DNA from: Holdemanella porci
GTDB lineage: Bacteria > Bacillota_I > Bacilli_A > Erysipelotrichales > Erysipelotrichaceae
Length of the DNA: 64,000 nt
Assembly: GCF_019052655.1 (NCBI RefSeq)
Contig: NZ_JAHQVB010000002.1
Location: forward strand, 15,674 to 79,673
Direction: 5' to 3'
The position numbers were made by a program, and so were the translations under genes. A model generated the notes under the pieces. That model did not search any database. It saw only the letters and a list, made by a program, of their open reading frames with translations, and was not told where the DNA came from. Below, piece after piece: positions 27,900-35,706 of this stretch. The number at the start of each line of letters is the position of its first letter. Position 1 is the stretch's first letter.

Positions 27900-29189
27900 A
27901 TGGCAAGAAATGATGGAATTGATCGTACCTTAGCCAGAAATCAGGACTTGGAAACTCCGGATGATGTGACAAAAGTACAGGAACACAATGAGCGTGAAAA
28001 AGACCGTTATTCCAATGTGGACATCGTGCCGGAACGTACTGCGCTGAATGTTCACTTCAAGTCTCCCACTGACGATTATGTAAAAATGTTTGAGCAGATG
28101 GAGCAGGACAAGATCATCTCCACCAGAGGGCTGAAACCGGATGCCGTCAAATATGGCGAGTTGGTTTTCGATGTGAACTCCGCTTATTTCTACAACCACG
28201 GCGGCTATGAGTTTGCAAAACAGTTTTATGCCGATGCCTATAAAGCCGCCGTGGAGATCGTGGGCGGTGAGCAGTATATCCTCTCCGCTGTAATGCATGC
28301 CGACGAGCGCAACCGGGCAATGTCGGAAGCTCTGGGTGAGGATGTGTACCACTATCACCTTCATGTGGTTTATATCCCGGTGGTGGAGAAACAAATCCTG
28401 TGGTCGAAGCGATGCAAGGATGAATCCCTCCGGGGAACGGTAAAGGAAACGATCACACAGGTCAGCCGCAGTAAGAAGTGGGAATCCAAACCCGTTCTTG
28501 ATGAAAACGGAAATCCTATGTTGAACGCAAAAGGGAAAAAGATTTTGAAGTCGTCCTACAGTGTGCTGCAGGATGACTTTTTCAATTTCATGCGAAACGC
28601 TGGTTATACCGATGTAGAGCGTGGAGAATGTGGCAGCACCGAAGAACATCTGACGGTGACACAGTTCAAGGTACAGGCCGAACAGCAGCGTTTGGAAGCT
28701 GTGACCGGACAGGTGGCACAGGCCGAGCAGAGCTTAGCGGATGCCAAAGCTGCCACGGAGAAGCAGAAAAAGAAACTGGAAGCTCTGAAAAAGGAAACTC
28801 AGGCTGCTAAGTCTGTTGCTATGACTGCACATGAGATTGAGTCGATGGGCAAGAAAAATCCCATTACGGGAAATGTTACCATGACGGCGGATGAGTGCCG
28901 CACGCTAAAGGATTATGCGGTCAGCAGCTTTGCGGAAAAGTCTGAGAAGCTGAAATACAAGCAGAAATTCGAGCAGGCAGATAAAAACGCAAAGATATGG
29001 AAAGACCGTTTTGAAAAACTGAACAAAGACTATGAGGAGCTGAAACAAAAAGCCCAGCCTTTCCTGGATGCGATTGAGATTGCATCTGAAAAGGTCTGGG
29101 CTTTTATCAATGCCATCCTCGCCAGGGGAAAGGAACTGTATGAACACAAACACCCTGCCCGCAATCGTGGACAGGACATGGAAATTTAA
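27900..29189 (+). CDS. MobV-family relaxase
   Basis: A 429-residue protein with the MobV (Pre/Mob) N-terminal block VQEHNEREKDRYSNVDIVPERT, the metal-binding motif MHADE (H133) ... HYHLHV (151-156), and a C-terminal coiled coil (about 240-400). It would nick the adjacent oriT and lead a strand into a recipient using another element's conjugation apparatus. ATG 27900 is preferred over the upstream frame because AAAGAAAGGA precedes it and the conserved domain starts there. Confidence 0.88.
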   Translation: MARNDGIDRTLARNQDLETPDDVTKVQEHNEREKDRYSNVDIVPERTALNVHFKSPTDDYVKMFEQMEQDKIISTRGLKPDAVKYGELVFDVNSAYFYNHGGYEFAKQFYADAYKAAVEIVGGEQYILSAVMHADERNRAMSEALGEDVYHYHLHVVYIPVVEKQILWSKRCKDESLRGTVKETITQVSRSKKWESKPVLDENGNPMLNAKGKKILKSSYSVLQDDFFNFMRNAGYTDVERGECGSTEEHLTVTQFKVQAEQQRLEAVTGQVAQAEQSLADAKAATEKQKKKLEALKKETQAAKSVAMTAHEIESMGKKNPITGNVTMTADECRTLKDYAVSSFAEKSEKLKYKQKFEQADKNAKIWKDRFEKLNKDYEELKQKAQPFLDAIEIASEKVWAFINAILARGKELYEHKHPARNRGQDMEI

Positions 29190-29207
29190 GAAAGGAACTA
29201 TTTGCCT

Positions 29208-29510
29208 ATGAAGAAAACCGTAGATGAAATTAACAAGATGATTATGGAAGATGCCCCGATGGAAGAAATCAACGATGCCATCGGCTATATTGATATTTGC
29301 TCCTGCTTCGATCCGATTTTTGAGCCGCCTATTGATTTTCTGGAAGAATGCCGCAAGCGTTGGGAAGCGGCACAGTCCTCTTTCTGCAAAACCATTGAGT
29401 GCAAGATCGGAAACACATGGTATGTGATTGAAACGGAGTGTGATGGAAATGAGCCACTTACCGACAAGGTAAAACGGCTCATTTTTTCTGACAAGGGGGT
29501 GATTTGTTAA
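29208..29510 (+). CDS. Small hypothetical protein of mobilizable element
   Basis: A 100-residue acidic protein (KKTVDEINKMIMEDAPMEEINDAI...KTIECKIGNTWYVIETECDGNEPL). Its position between relaxase and recombinase is shared with small genes in related Clostridia elements, but I do not recognise a function. ATG 29208 has AAAGGA upstream. Its end overlaps the longer open form of the recombinase frame. Confidence 0.6.
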   Translation: MKKTVDEINKMIMEDAPMEEINDAIGYIDICSCFDPIFEPPIDFLEECRKRWEAAQSSFCKTIECKIGNTWYVIETECDGNEPLTDKVKRLIFSDKGVIC

Positions 29511-29590
29511 TGACTGCGACACAAAAGCATGATATAATTCCAATATGCACAACGGTACTGTCGGCTGACCAACCACCGAAGGAGGATATT

Positions 29591-31237
29591 ATGTTGGATC
29601 AGCAGAAAATTACCATTCTCTATTGCCGTCTGAGCAACGAGGATGCCCAGGAAGGCGAGAGTAACAGTATCGCAAATCAGAGAGAGTATTTAACCCGATA
29701 TGCCCGTGACCACGGGTATACAAACCTGAAAATTCTGGTGGATGACGGTTATACGGGGACGAACTTCAATCGTCCCGGTGTGCAGGAAGGCTTTGAGCTT
29801 GTCAAGCAGGGGCTTGTGGGCTGCTGGCTGGTCAAAGACCTCAGCCGCTTTGGTCGTGACTATCTGACTGTTGGACAATATACGGATATTATCTTTCCGA
29901 GTTATGATGTCCGCTTTATCGCTATAAATGATGGCGTAGACAGCAACCGGGGAGACAGCGAGGGCTTCGCCGCAATCCGTAATCTGTTCAACGAGTGGTA
30001 TCCCCGTGATACCAGCAAGAAAGTCCGTGTCAGTTTGCGGCAGAGAGGAACCAGTGGGAAGCACATGGGCAAACCGCCCTACGGATACCGCTGTGACCCG
30101 GAGGACAAGGATCACTGGATTCTGGATGAAGAAGCGGCTCCGGTAGTCAAGCTCATCTTCGACCTTTGCATTGACGGCAAAGGCCCGGAGCAGATTGCAA
30201 GGATTCTGGAAGAAAAGCAGATTATGACCGCAAAGGCACTCTATGCCAAGCGAAAGAAAAAGCCGATGCCGGAAAGACCGTACCACTGGGGCAACCAGTC
30301 CATTGCAGGGATTTTGGAACGGCAGGAGTACACAGGCTGTACCTGCAACTTCAAGACTTATTCCAAGTCCTACAAGCTGAAAAAGCGGATTCCCAATGAG
30401 CCGGAGAATATGTTTTATCTGCCGGACACACAGGAAGCGATTGTATCTCAGGCACAGTTTGACAGGGTGCAGGAACTGAGGAAAAACAAACGCCGCCCCG
30501 CAAAAGCGGAACGGCAGGGATTGTTCTCCGGGCTTCTGTTTTGTGCCGATTGCGGCGGCAAGCTCCACTTTGCCACAAGCAAAAGCTTTGAGGGCAAGCA
30601 GGATCACTACGTCTGCAACAACTACAAGAGCAACCGTGGTACTTGTACTGCCCACTATATCCGGGAAGATGTGCTTCGTGAAATCGTTCTGGAACGCATC
30701 CGGGCAGTCAATGAGTATATCCGAAGCGATGTGGACGGTTTTCAGGAGGAATGGCTGCAATGCCGCAGGACTGACCAGGAGCGCAGCATCCGGGATGACA
30801 AAAAGAAGCTGGAACAGGCAAAGAAACGCCTTGCCGATCTGGATGTCATCATCGCCCGGCTGTACGAGGACTATGTTCTTGGAAATCTCAATCAGGACAG
30901 ATACAGAAAGATGTCTGCGGACTATGAAGCGGAGCAGGAACGGTTAAAGCTCGAAATTGAAGTTATCGAAGAATGGGTGGAACAGCGGGAAGAAATGAAC
31001 GACGGTCTGGATGCCTTTATCGCCCTGACACAGAAATATGTGGATGTGGAGGAGCTGACACAGACCATCGTGAACGAGTATATCAAGAAAATCATCGTCT
31101 ATGCCCCGGACAAATCCAGCGGCAAGCGCAAGCAGAAAGTGAAGATTTTCTTCAACTTCGTGGACGATGTAGATATTCCCGTTATTTCCGAGCCTATCAT
31201 CACGCAAACAACCTATGAACACAGAAAAACGGCGTGA
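29591..31237 (+). CDS. Large serine recombinase of the element
   Basis: About 548 residues. The N-terminal resolvase domain has the nucleophile in ILYCRLSNED (Ser15), the usual NSIANQREYL helix, DDGYTGTNFNRP and LSRFGRDYL. A recombinase domain and a zinc ribbon (CADCGGKLH...CNNYKSNRGTC) follow, then a coiled coil and a DUF4368-type tail. It is TnpX-like and should both integrate and excise the element. Start ATG 29591 has GGAGG 5 nt upstream. It sits 65 bp from the right crossover, the expected place next to an att site. Confidence 0.92.
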   Translation: MLDQQKITILYCRLSNEDAQEGESNSIANQREYLTRYARDHGYTNLKILVDDGYTGTNFNRPGVQEGFELVKQGLVGCWLVKDLSRFGRDYLTVGQYTDIIFPSYDVRFIAINDGVDSNRGDSEGFAAIRNLFNEWYPRDTSKKVRVSLRQRGTSGKHMGKPPYGYRCDPEDKDHWILDEEAAPVVKLIFDLCIDGKGPEQIARILEEKQIMTAKALYAKRKKKPMPERPYHWGNQSIAGILERQEYTGCTCNFKTYSKSYKLKKRIPNEPENMFYLPDTQEAIVSQAQFDRVQELRKNKRRPAKAERQGLFSGLLFCADCGGKLHFATSKSFEGKQDHYVCNNYKSNRGTCTAHYIREDVLREIVLERIRAVNEYIRSDVDGFQEEWLQCRRTDQERSIRDDKKKLEQAKKRLADLDVIIARLYEDYVLGNLNQDRYRKMSADYEAEQERLKLEIEVIEEWVEQREEMNDGLDAFIALTQKYVDVEELTQTIVNEYIKKIIVYAPDKSSGKRKQKVKIFFNFVDDVDIPVISEPIITQTTYEHRKTA

Positions 31238-31255
31238 CCTTCGGGTCACACCGTT
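31228..31255 (+). terminator. Terminator of the recombinase gene
   Basis: GTGACC-TTCG-GGTCAC, a TTCG tetraloop hairpin, extended by AACGG / CCGTT. It overlaps the stop codon and closes the element's rightward transcription. Confidence 0.8.
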
Positions 31256-31302
31256 CTCTGCGACAAAATAGTTACTTGTCACTATTAAGCCTTCTCTTCA
31301 TT

Positions 31303-31626
31303 ACCTTTTTCTTTTAATCTTTTTGCAGTATTAACACGATAACATCTATCCTTGTACTCTGCATATGACTTTTCTCTTCGGTATTGAGTAGTTGTCATAT
31401 TGTCACCAAATTCTTTTTTAATATTTTCTGGTGTTTCAGTCCAACCACTAGCTTTTAGCTTATTAACACGAACTAGAAAATCAGACCAATCTTCATGTTG
31501 ATATGGGTCTTCTCCTGAACCCCAAGGATATCGACCACTTCTTCTTGGCATTCCGTAATGAACAATATAATCTTCATCTTCTTGGACACCAAAATATGAT
31601 TGAATAGGAGGTTTATCTTGATACAT
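31303..31626 (-). pseudogene. Two-barrel RNA-polymerase-like protein, N-terminal 108 codons (split by mobile element)
   Basis: ATG 31626 has GGAGG upstream, and the first 108 codons are phage sequence. After the junction a short tail (NEEKA and stop) is element-encoded. The N-terminus has VHYGMPRRSGRYPWGSG, related in pattern to the YHHG...WGVRR motif of two phage genes near the terminase, then a basic helical region that runs into the helix-turn-helix completed at 16,616. Transcribed with the upstream nuclease genes, whose last codons overlap its ribosome site. Confidence 0.75.
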
Positions 31627-32314
31627 TGTCTGAGCCCTCCTTTGTTTCTTGGATTATTCTGTCGAAATATATGATCTTATCCATGATTGGAGAAATATCT
31701 TCTTCAGTAGGATTGCAAACATTAATTTCGTTGTTTTGATAAATACGAAGTTCGAATGAAATATCACCTGGACGGATTCCGTAGTTTAAACAAAAAAGAG
31801 CGGCATAAATTAATAGCTGCTCCATATGTGCTGGTGATTTACCAGTCTTTAAATCATGTATTCGTAATAAGTTGTTTTCGAAACTAATACAGTCTGCAGT
31901 TCCAAAACAGTATTCTGAGTAATATAAAATTACTTCTGGATCCATTCGTAAATCAATTGCATCGTTAATGTAAGCTTGTAAGTTAGGATATACAAAATCT
32001 AGATCTACAGCTTGCACCGGAATATGATTCTTGAATAGCCATTTACGAACTTCTTTTTTGTCATTCTTTAACAGTCTTACATCATTAGCTCTAACTTTAG
32101 AACCATCCTCAAATGTTCTTGCAGAATATAACATGTACTCTGCCCACTTAATGTGTTCCTCTGCAAACTGATGTAAATCTGTTCCTGAGTCTTGAGCGAA
32201 AGAATTGAAATATCGCTCCATCATTTTTTGGGCATCATAGTTAAGCCAGTAGTTTGAACTTGGACTTAAGAAACTATGCTTCCCTCTTAACCTTGAATAA
32301 TTTTGCCAAAGCAT
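31613..32314 (-). CDS. PD-(D/E)XK nuclease, RecB/Cas4-like
   Basis: A 233-residue protein. The nuclease core reads GTDLHQFAEEHIKWA, then FGTADCISFENNLLRIHDLKTGKSP (D and D-x-K of the motif), then MEQLLIYAALFCLNYG. Phage nucleases of this type process DNA ends in recombination or degrade host DNA. It overlaps the upstream nuclease gene by 41 nt and has a GGAGG site at 9-nt spacing. Confidence 0.85.
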   Translation of the reverse strand: MLWQNYSRLRGKHSFLSPSSNYWLNYDAQKMMERYFNSFAQDSGTDLHQFAEEHIKWAEYMLYSARTFEDGSKVRANDVRLLKNDKKEVRKWLFKNHIPVQAVDLDFVYPNLQAYINDAIDLRMDPEVILYYSEYCFGTADCISFENNLLRIHDLKTGKSPAHMEQLLIYAALFCLNYGIRPGDISFELRIYQNNEINVCNPTEEDISPIMDKIIYFDRIIQETKEGSDNVSR

Positions 32315-32576
32315 TTAATACTTCCTCCTTATTTTCAGGGCAGATAAATCTACTAAATGACATATCGTTCATTAGCCCTACATAGTAATCCTGATTTGGT
32401 TGATGACTCGAATTCAAAGTTTTCTTACATTCAAGAGTTGCCCATTTGTCAGAATATAAAACAAGCAAATCTGGAATGCCTTGAATGTAACTCGAATCAT
32501 TCTTCATCACGATGCATCCTGGAAATATATTTTTCAGCTCTTTTATTAGCTCGCTCTGAAATTTAGACTCCAGCAT
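32274..32576 (-). CDS. VRR-NUC-type nuclease (PD-(D/E)XK)
   Basis: A 100-residue minimal nuclease: ESKFQSELIKELKN, GIPDLLVLYSDKWATLECKKT (PD...ExK) and a helical end. Stand-alone VRR-NUC proteins act as phage junction or flap nucleases. It is the first gene after a copy of the 29-bp leftward element and a 400-bp AT-rich region. Confidence 0.85.
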   Translation of the reverse strand: MLESKFQSELIKELKNIFPGCIVMKNDSSYIQGIPDLLVLYSDKWATLECKKTLNSSHQPNQDYYVGLMNDMSFSRFICPENKEEVLNALAKLFKVKREA

Positions 32577-33106
32577 TATGATTCCTCCTTTTCTGTTTCA
32601 GTTCCTCTTTTAAAATGCTAAAAGGATAAGTGCATGACCATTAAGTCAAAAATGCACTTTTCCCCTCATAAAAGAGTATGATTCTCACGCGAACCCTAAC
32701 TTGAGTGAGAAAATATAAATCTTGTGATGATTTAGTAGTTTTTATCCACCTTGTGTAAAATAGCAGAAAATACTACTATTTTGCTCAAAACACAAAAACA
32801 CAAAAATTTTCTTAAAACTTCTTATATATTTATTTTTATTTTTAATAAAAGTTGGTAATATTTTTATGTTTTTATGTTTTACCCTCAAATCTCCTTTATA
32901 TAAAGCATTTTTCGCTGCACAAAAATTGTAAAAAAATTGTAAAAAACATGTTTTTTTGGGACAAAATGTCAGGGGTACGCGTTTTTTAGTCTAAAATTTC
33001 ACTCAAAACATAAAAATTTTTATGTTTTACACATTTTTGTGCACAAAACTTTGCAAGAAAAAATACAAGAATCTGGCCATAAAACGAACCAAAATCCTTG
33101 TATTTG
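32577..33106. other. AT-rich gene-free region, possible phage replication origin
   Basis: This 530-bp stretch has no credible gene. It has a perfect 24-bp palindrome (33,005-33,028, half-site AAAACATAAAAA), three direct TTTTTATGTTTT copies (32,861; 32,869; 33,017), one DnaA-box-like TTATCCACC (32,742), and one copy of the 29-bp element at 32,666. It lies between the helicase gene and the nuclease genes. An origin or a regulatory region are both possible. Confidence 0.5.
32666..32694 (-). promoter_or_regulatory. 29-bp leftward element, copy 11
   Basis: Plus strand TCATAAAAG-AGTA-TG-ATTCTCA-CGCGAA, matching the repeated pattern. It is about 90 bp upstream of the VRR-NUC gene and thus heads the transcript that includes the polymerase-like gene. 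Confidence 0.75.
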
Positions 33107-34318
33107 TTAGAACTTCAAGTCTGGTACAAACTTCTTTTCAACGAAGTTTTTCTTACTATGGATTGCCCTAGATATAGCAATGTCAATACCAGACCTACTT
33201 TTTAAATGATAATAATATAAATCTACGTAAGGTGTATTCAATCTATCAATACGACCTCTAGCTTGCTCAAGTACTTTGTAAGAATAGTTCTGACTGTAAA
33301 ATATAATAGTGTCAGTCTGTATACAATTCCAACCTTCACAACCAGCAGTGTACTGAACTAAATATACCCACTTGTCACTTTCTGGAATCTCTTGATGTTT
33401 GTGCCCATTCCATTCAGCTACTTCAAGCCAGTCTATCTGTTCAAAGATTCCTTTCAAAATATCAAGCTCGTAATCGAAGTTGTAGAAGATGATACTCTTT
33501 GGGTGCTCTCTCACAATATCAAGCAATTGAATCTGCCTATCTGGATAAGTATTCACAAGTCGTCTCAAAATATAACACATACTACTTGCTTGTTGGATTG
33601 GCTCTTGCTTAAATGGATCCCAACGATTCTTAAACACTTCCTTGTATTCAGTCTTGTTGTAGTCACAGAAAATATCAATGTCATGCCGTACAGTCTTTCT
33701 CAAGTAACTCATATCAACTAATATCCCATCTCTCAATCTAACAAGTCTTCTAGTGTTAACATACCTATCAATCTTTGGATACTTAGAGAATCTAGAATAT
33801 ATGACATGCTGATTAATAAAGTCTGTTCTGTTTCTATAAAACCCATTAGCAATAAACACAGGAATATAATCAGTCCAAGTGTCACCAGGAGTTGCACTCA
33901 ATAGAATCCACTTATTGCTTTTAGCAATTGCTAAAAATGACTTAACCCAAGTCCCATTCCCAACCACTCTCTGCTCATCAAATATAAAGAAAGCATTCTG
34001 TACACCAACATACTTTTTAATGTTGTTCCAACTATCAATAACAATGTTTAAATGAATATAATTCTCCATCTTAAATGGCTTCAATTCATCTTCCCATTCC
34101 TTGGTGTCTCTCTTTCTGGCAGTTGTAATAATATACAAGTCCATTGGCCTTGACATCTTTGTGTATCTATTACCTTCAATACGACCACCATTCAATTGAA
34201 AATAATAATAGAGGCTGGTTCTGCTTTTTCCAGTTCCAACCCCTCCATTTAATATGCAACCATTCTTCATTTTTGATACTGCATCTTTTTGGTAGTCATA
34301 TAGAAAATCCTTAGCCAC
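33107..34318 (-). CDS. SF2 (SNF2/DEAD-like) helicase
   Basis: A 403-residue helicase: YDYQKDAVSKMKNG (Q-like), Walker A LNGGVGTGKSRTS, IFDEQRVVGNG (motif II as DEQR), LLSATPGDTW (motif III), QYTAGCEGWNCIQTD and LEQARGRIDRL (motif VI). Phage SF2 helicases of this size support replication or recombination. The start is GTG 34318, with AAGGAG upstream. Confidence 0.88.
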   Translation of the reverse strand: MAKDFLYDYQKDAVSKMKNGCILNGGVGTGKSRTSLYYYFQLNGGRIEGNRYTKMSRPMDLYIITTARKRDTKEWEDELKPFKMENYIHLNIVIDSWNNIKKYVGVQNAFFIFDEQRVVGNGTWVKSFLAIAKSNKWILLSATPGDTWTDYIPVFIANGFYRNRTDFINQHVIYSRFSKYPKIDRYVNTRRLVRLRDGILVDMSYLRKTVRHDIDIFCDYNKTEYKEVFKNRWDPFKQEPIQQASSMCYILRRLVNTYPDRQIQLLDIVREHPKSIIFYNFDYELDILKGIFEQIDWLEVAEWNGHKHQEIPESDKWVYLVQYTAGCEGWNCIQTDTIIFYSQNYSYKVLEQARGRIDRLNTPYVDLYYYHLKSRSGIDIAISRAIHSKKNFVEKKFVPDLKF

Positions 34319-34319
34319 T

Positions 34320-35066
34320 TTACATCAAACTCCTTACTAAATAAGCCCAATTTGGATTAACTGGACAGTATTTTTGACCAATTAATTCAGGTGTTGTCAG
34401 TCCAATAGCAAAGTAATTATGAGCTAAATTACTCACCATAGCTTCGACTCCTTCTTCAATACTTCCATAAATAATGGGAACCTCATTCACACTCATACCT
34501 CCAGGATTATTCCCAACAAGATATGCATATGAAGTAAAGTTCCCAGTTTCTAATCTAGCAATTCCTAATACAACAGAACTATCAATTCCATAACGATCAC
34601 AAGCAGAGATTATTCGTTCTTCAATACTTCCGAAATATCCCTCTTGCCCTTCAGTACTTCCTCCACTTGTTCCAACTTCTCCACTGACACATTGTTCAGT
34701 ACTCTTAGAATTGCAGAATATGTTGTTAGAATCACTAGTGCATTCTTCCAAATATAAACCGTTAGACTCACAAGTGCTACTGCTGCTATTGTCAGAACAC
34801 CCACTTTCAACATTGCACCCGCTTGATATAGATTCTCTGATACAGTTATCCAAATGTTTGCTAAACTGTACATTAACAGAAACCCCAGAAGCAGTGTCCT
34901 TAGGATTAGTTTCACTGTCACTCCATACTTCGCGTGTTTGATTGTATCCTTTGCTATAATATAAAAATTCATCTTTTATTTCTCCTTCTATTGTCAATAC
35001 ACTACATCCACATAGTACAAATATACTTAATGCAAATGCTACTATCTTCTTACTTACTAAATTCAT
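34320..35066 (-). CDS. Lipoprotein with lysozyme-like C-terminal domain
   Basis: A 248-residue protein. Residues 1-21 are a lipoprotein signal (KKIVAFALSIFVLCGC, lipidated Cys). Residues 35-150 are low complexity, rich in Ser, Cys, Asn and Glu. Residues 150-248 form a lysozyme/glucosaminidase-like domain (ISACDRYGIDSSVVLGIARLETG, then NNPGG...YGSIEEGVEAMVSNL). It is likely exported to act on peptidoglycan. The odd linker coincides exactly with a second gene in another frame, which explains its composition. Confidence 0.65.
   Translation of the reverse strand: MNLVSKKIVAFALSIFVLCGCSVLTIEGEIKDEFLYYSKGYNQTREVWSDSETNPKDTASGVSVNVQFSKHLDNCIRESISSGCNVESGCSDNSSSSTCESNGLYLEECTSDSNNIFCNSKSTEQCVSGEVGTSGGSTEGQEGYFGSIEERIISACDRYGIDSSVVLGIARLETGNFTSYAYLVGNNPGGMSVNEVPIIYGSIEEGVEAMVSNLAHNYFAIGLTTPELIGQKYCPVNPNWAYLVRSLM
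34610..34972 (-). CDS. Membrane protein nested inside the lipoprotein gene in another frame
   Basis: A 120-residue frame wholly inside 34,320-35,066. It has a convincing protein pattern: an amphipathic start, hydrophobic segments (KLILRTLLLGFLLMYSLANIW and VGVLTIAAVALVSLTVYIW) and a charged coil (VSVEKLEQVEEVLKGKRDISEVLKNE). ATG 34972 is preceded by GGAG at about 8 nt. A nested lipoprotein/membrane pair recalls Rz/Rz1 spanins in geometry, but here the lipoprotein is the outer frame and carries a lysozyme-like domain. Confidence 0.6.
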   Translation of the reverse strand: MNFYIIAKDTIKHAKYGVTVKLILRTLLLGFLLMYSLANIWITVSENLYQAGAMLKVGVLTIAAVALVSLTVYIWKNALVILTTYSAILRVLNNVSVEKLEQVEEVLKGKRDISEVLKNE

Positions 35067-35167
35067 TAATACTCTCCTCTATGCGCTAAAATAAGTTTTA
35101 AACTAGGGCTATGAATCAATCCAATTTTGTGTAACCATGCTTTAATCCTAGCTGTTAATCTATTCAT
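35066..35167 (-). CDS. Very small basic protein
   Basis: A 33-residue frame (NRLTARIKAWLHKIGLIHSPS...) whose stop overlaps the lipoprotein start as TAATG, suggesting translational coupling. A GGAG lies rather far upstream. Function unknown; it may only serve as a leader. Confidence 0.4.
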   Translation of the reverse strand: MNRLTARIKAWLHKIGLIHSPSLKLILAHRGEY

Positions 35168-35172
35168 AAATA

Positions 35173-35376
35173 TCAATAGTCTCCTTTGAACATTCTTTCA
35201 ATAAAATGTATTAATTGAAATACAGATGCTACTAATAATGCTATTGGCCAAAATATCAAGAATGCAAATAGGTAGTCATCTGCATCTCCATCCATCATTT
35301 CCATTGCCATAATACTAAGTAAAAAACCTAAAAATAAATATATACAAATACAAAAAAGCAAAGTAGCTAAAACCAT
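35173..35376 (-). CDS. Small membrane protein
   Basis: About 67 residues with two hydrophobic segments (VLATLLFCICIYLFLGFLLSIMA and FAFLIFWPIALLVASVFQLI) and a short basic tail. GGAGG precedes ATG 35376. Function unknown. Confidence 0.6.
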   Translation of the reverse strand: MVLATLLFCICIYLFLGFLLSIMAMEMMDGDADDYLFAFLIFWPIALLVASVFQLIHFIERMFKGDY

Positions 35377-35381
35377 AACTA

Positions 35382-35651
35382 TCAATCCTCCACAATGTTA
35401 TACAATTCAAAGATTAAGTCTGGATTCTTGTCTAGTAAATATAAAAGCCTGCTACTTGAGTTACCAATAAATATCTTCTCATGTTCCCAACGATTAAGTG
35501 TTCTCTCTGTAATTCCTAAAATCCTAGCAAAAGGTTTCTGACCCATGCCTAATTTCTTCCTAACTCTTACAACAAATTCGCCATCAACTATTGCTCTAGT
35601 ATCAGGCACTTCAATAGTAATTCCTCTGTACTTAAAAATATCATTCTGCAT
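35382..35651 (-). CDS. Helix-turn-helix regulator (antitoxin-type fold)
   Basis: About 89 residues. The helix-turn-helix is VRVRKKLGMGQKPFARILGITERTLNRWEHEK, followed by RLLYLLDKNPDLIFELY, a pattern shared with MqsA/HigA-type DNA-binding domains. It is the only clear XRE-type regulator I find in the phage early region and so a candidate for lysogeny or early control. The start at 35651 lies 10 nt after GGAGG. Confidence 0.7.
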   Translation of the reverse strand: MQNDIFKYRGITIEVPDTRAIVDGEFVVRVRKKLGMGQKPFARILGITERTLNRWEHEKIFIGNSSSRLLYLLDKNPDLIFELYNIVED

Positions 35652-35677
35652 ACATCTCAAGTCCTCCTTTAAAAAAT

Positions 35678-35706
35678 AAAAGAGACTCAGCTTTTTACTA
35701 AGTCTC
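35678..35706 (-). terminator. Terminator hairpin upstream of HTH gene
   Basis: AGAGACT...AGTCTCT stem on the minus strand followed by TTTTATTTTTT, which runs into the next ribosome site. It closes the unit ending at 35,687. Confidence 0.7.

Larger units (their letters stand above)
16617..31302. mobile_element. Integrative mobilizable element inserted in phage polymerase-like gene
   Basis: This GC-richer block carries a large serine recombinase at its right end, a MobV relaxase, primase genes and a Bce-type resistance module. The boundaries come from the split phage gene. On the minus strand the right junction reads AAAAAGG-TA-ATGAAG and the left reads GCAACC-TA-TGGGTGC, so removing the element restores an in-frame KEKG-MGASEIG. 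A TA dinucleotide is shared. The element ends carry near-identical inverted arms (CACTGTTAAGCC and GGCTTAATAGTG), as expected for the two halves of a serine-recombinase attP. Confidence 0.88.

Noticed and set aside
29690-30760. Min-strand frame of 356 codons opposite the recombinase
   Set aside because: Shadow of the serine recombinase; no ribosome site, no domain.
32941-33000. TACGCG near 32,978 as a twelfth 29-bp element
   Set aside because: The left half (TCATAATAT and the central TG) is absent at the required spacing.
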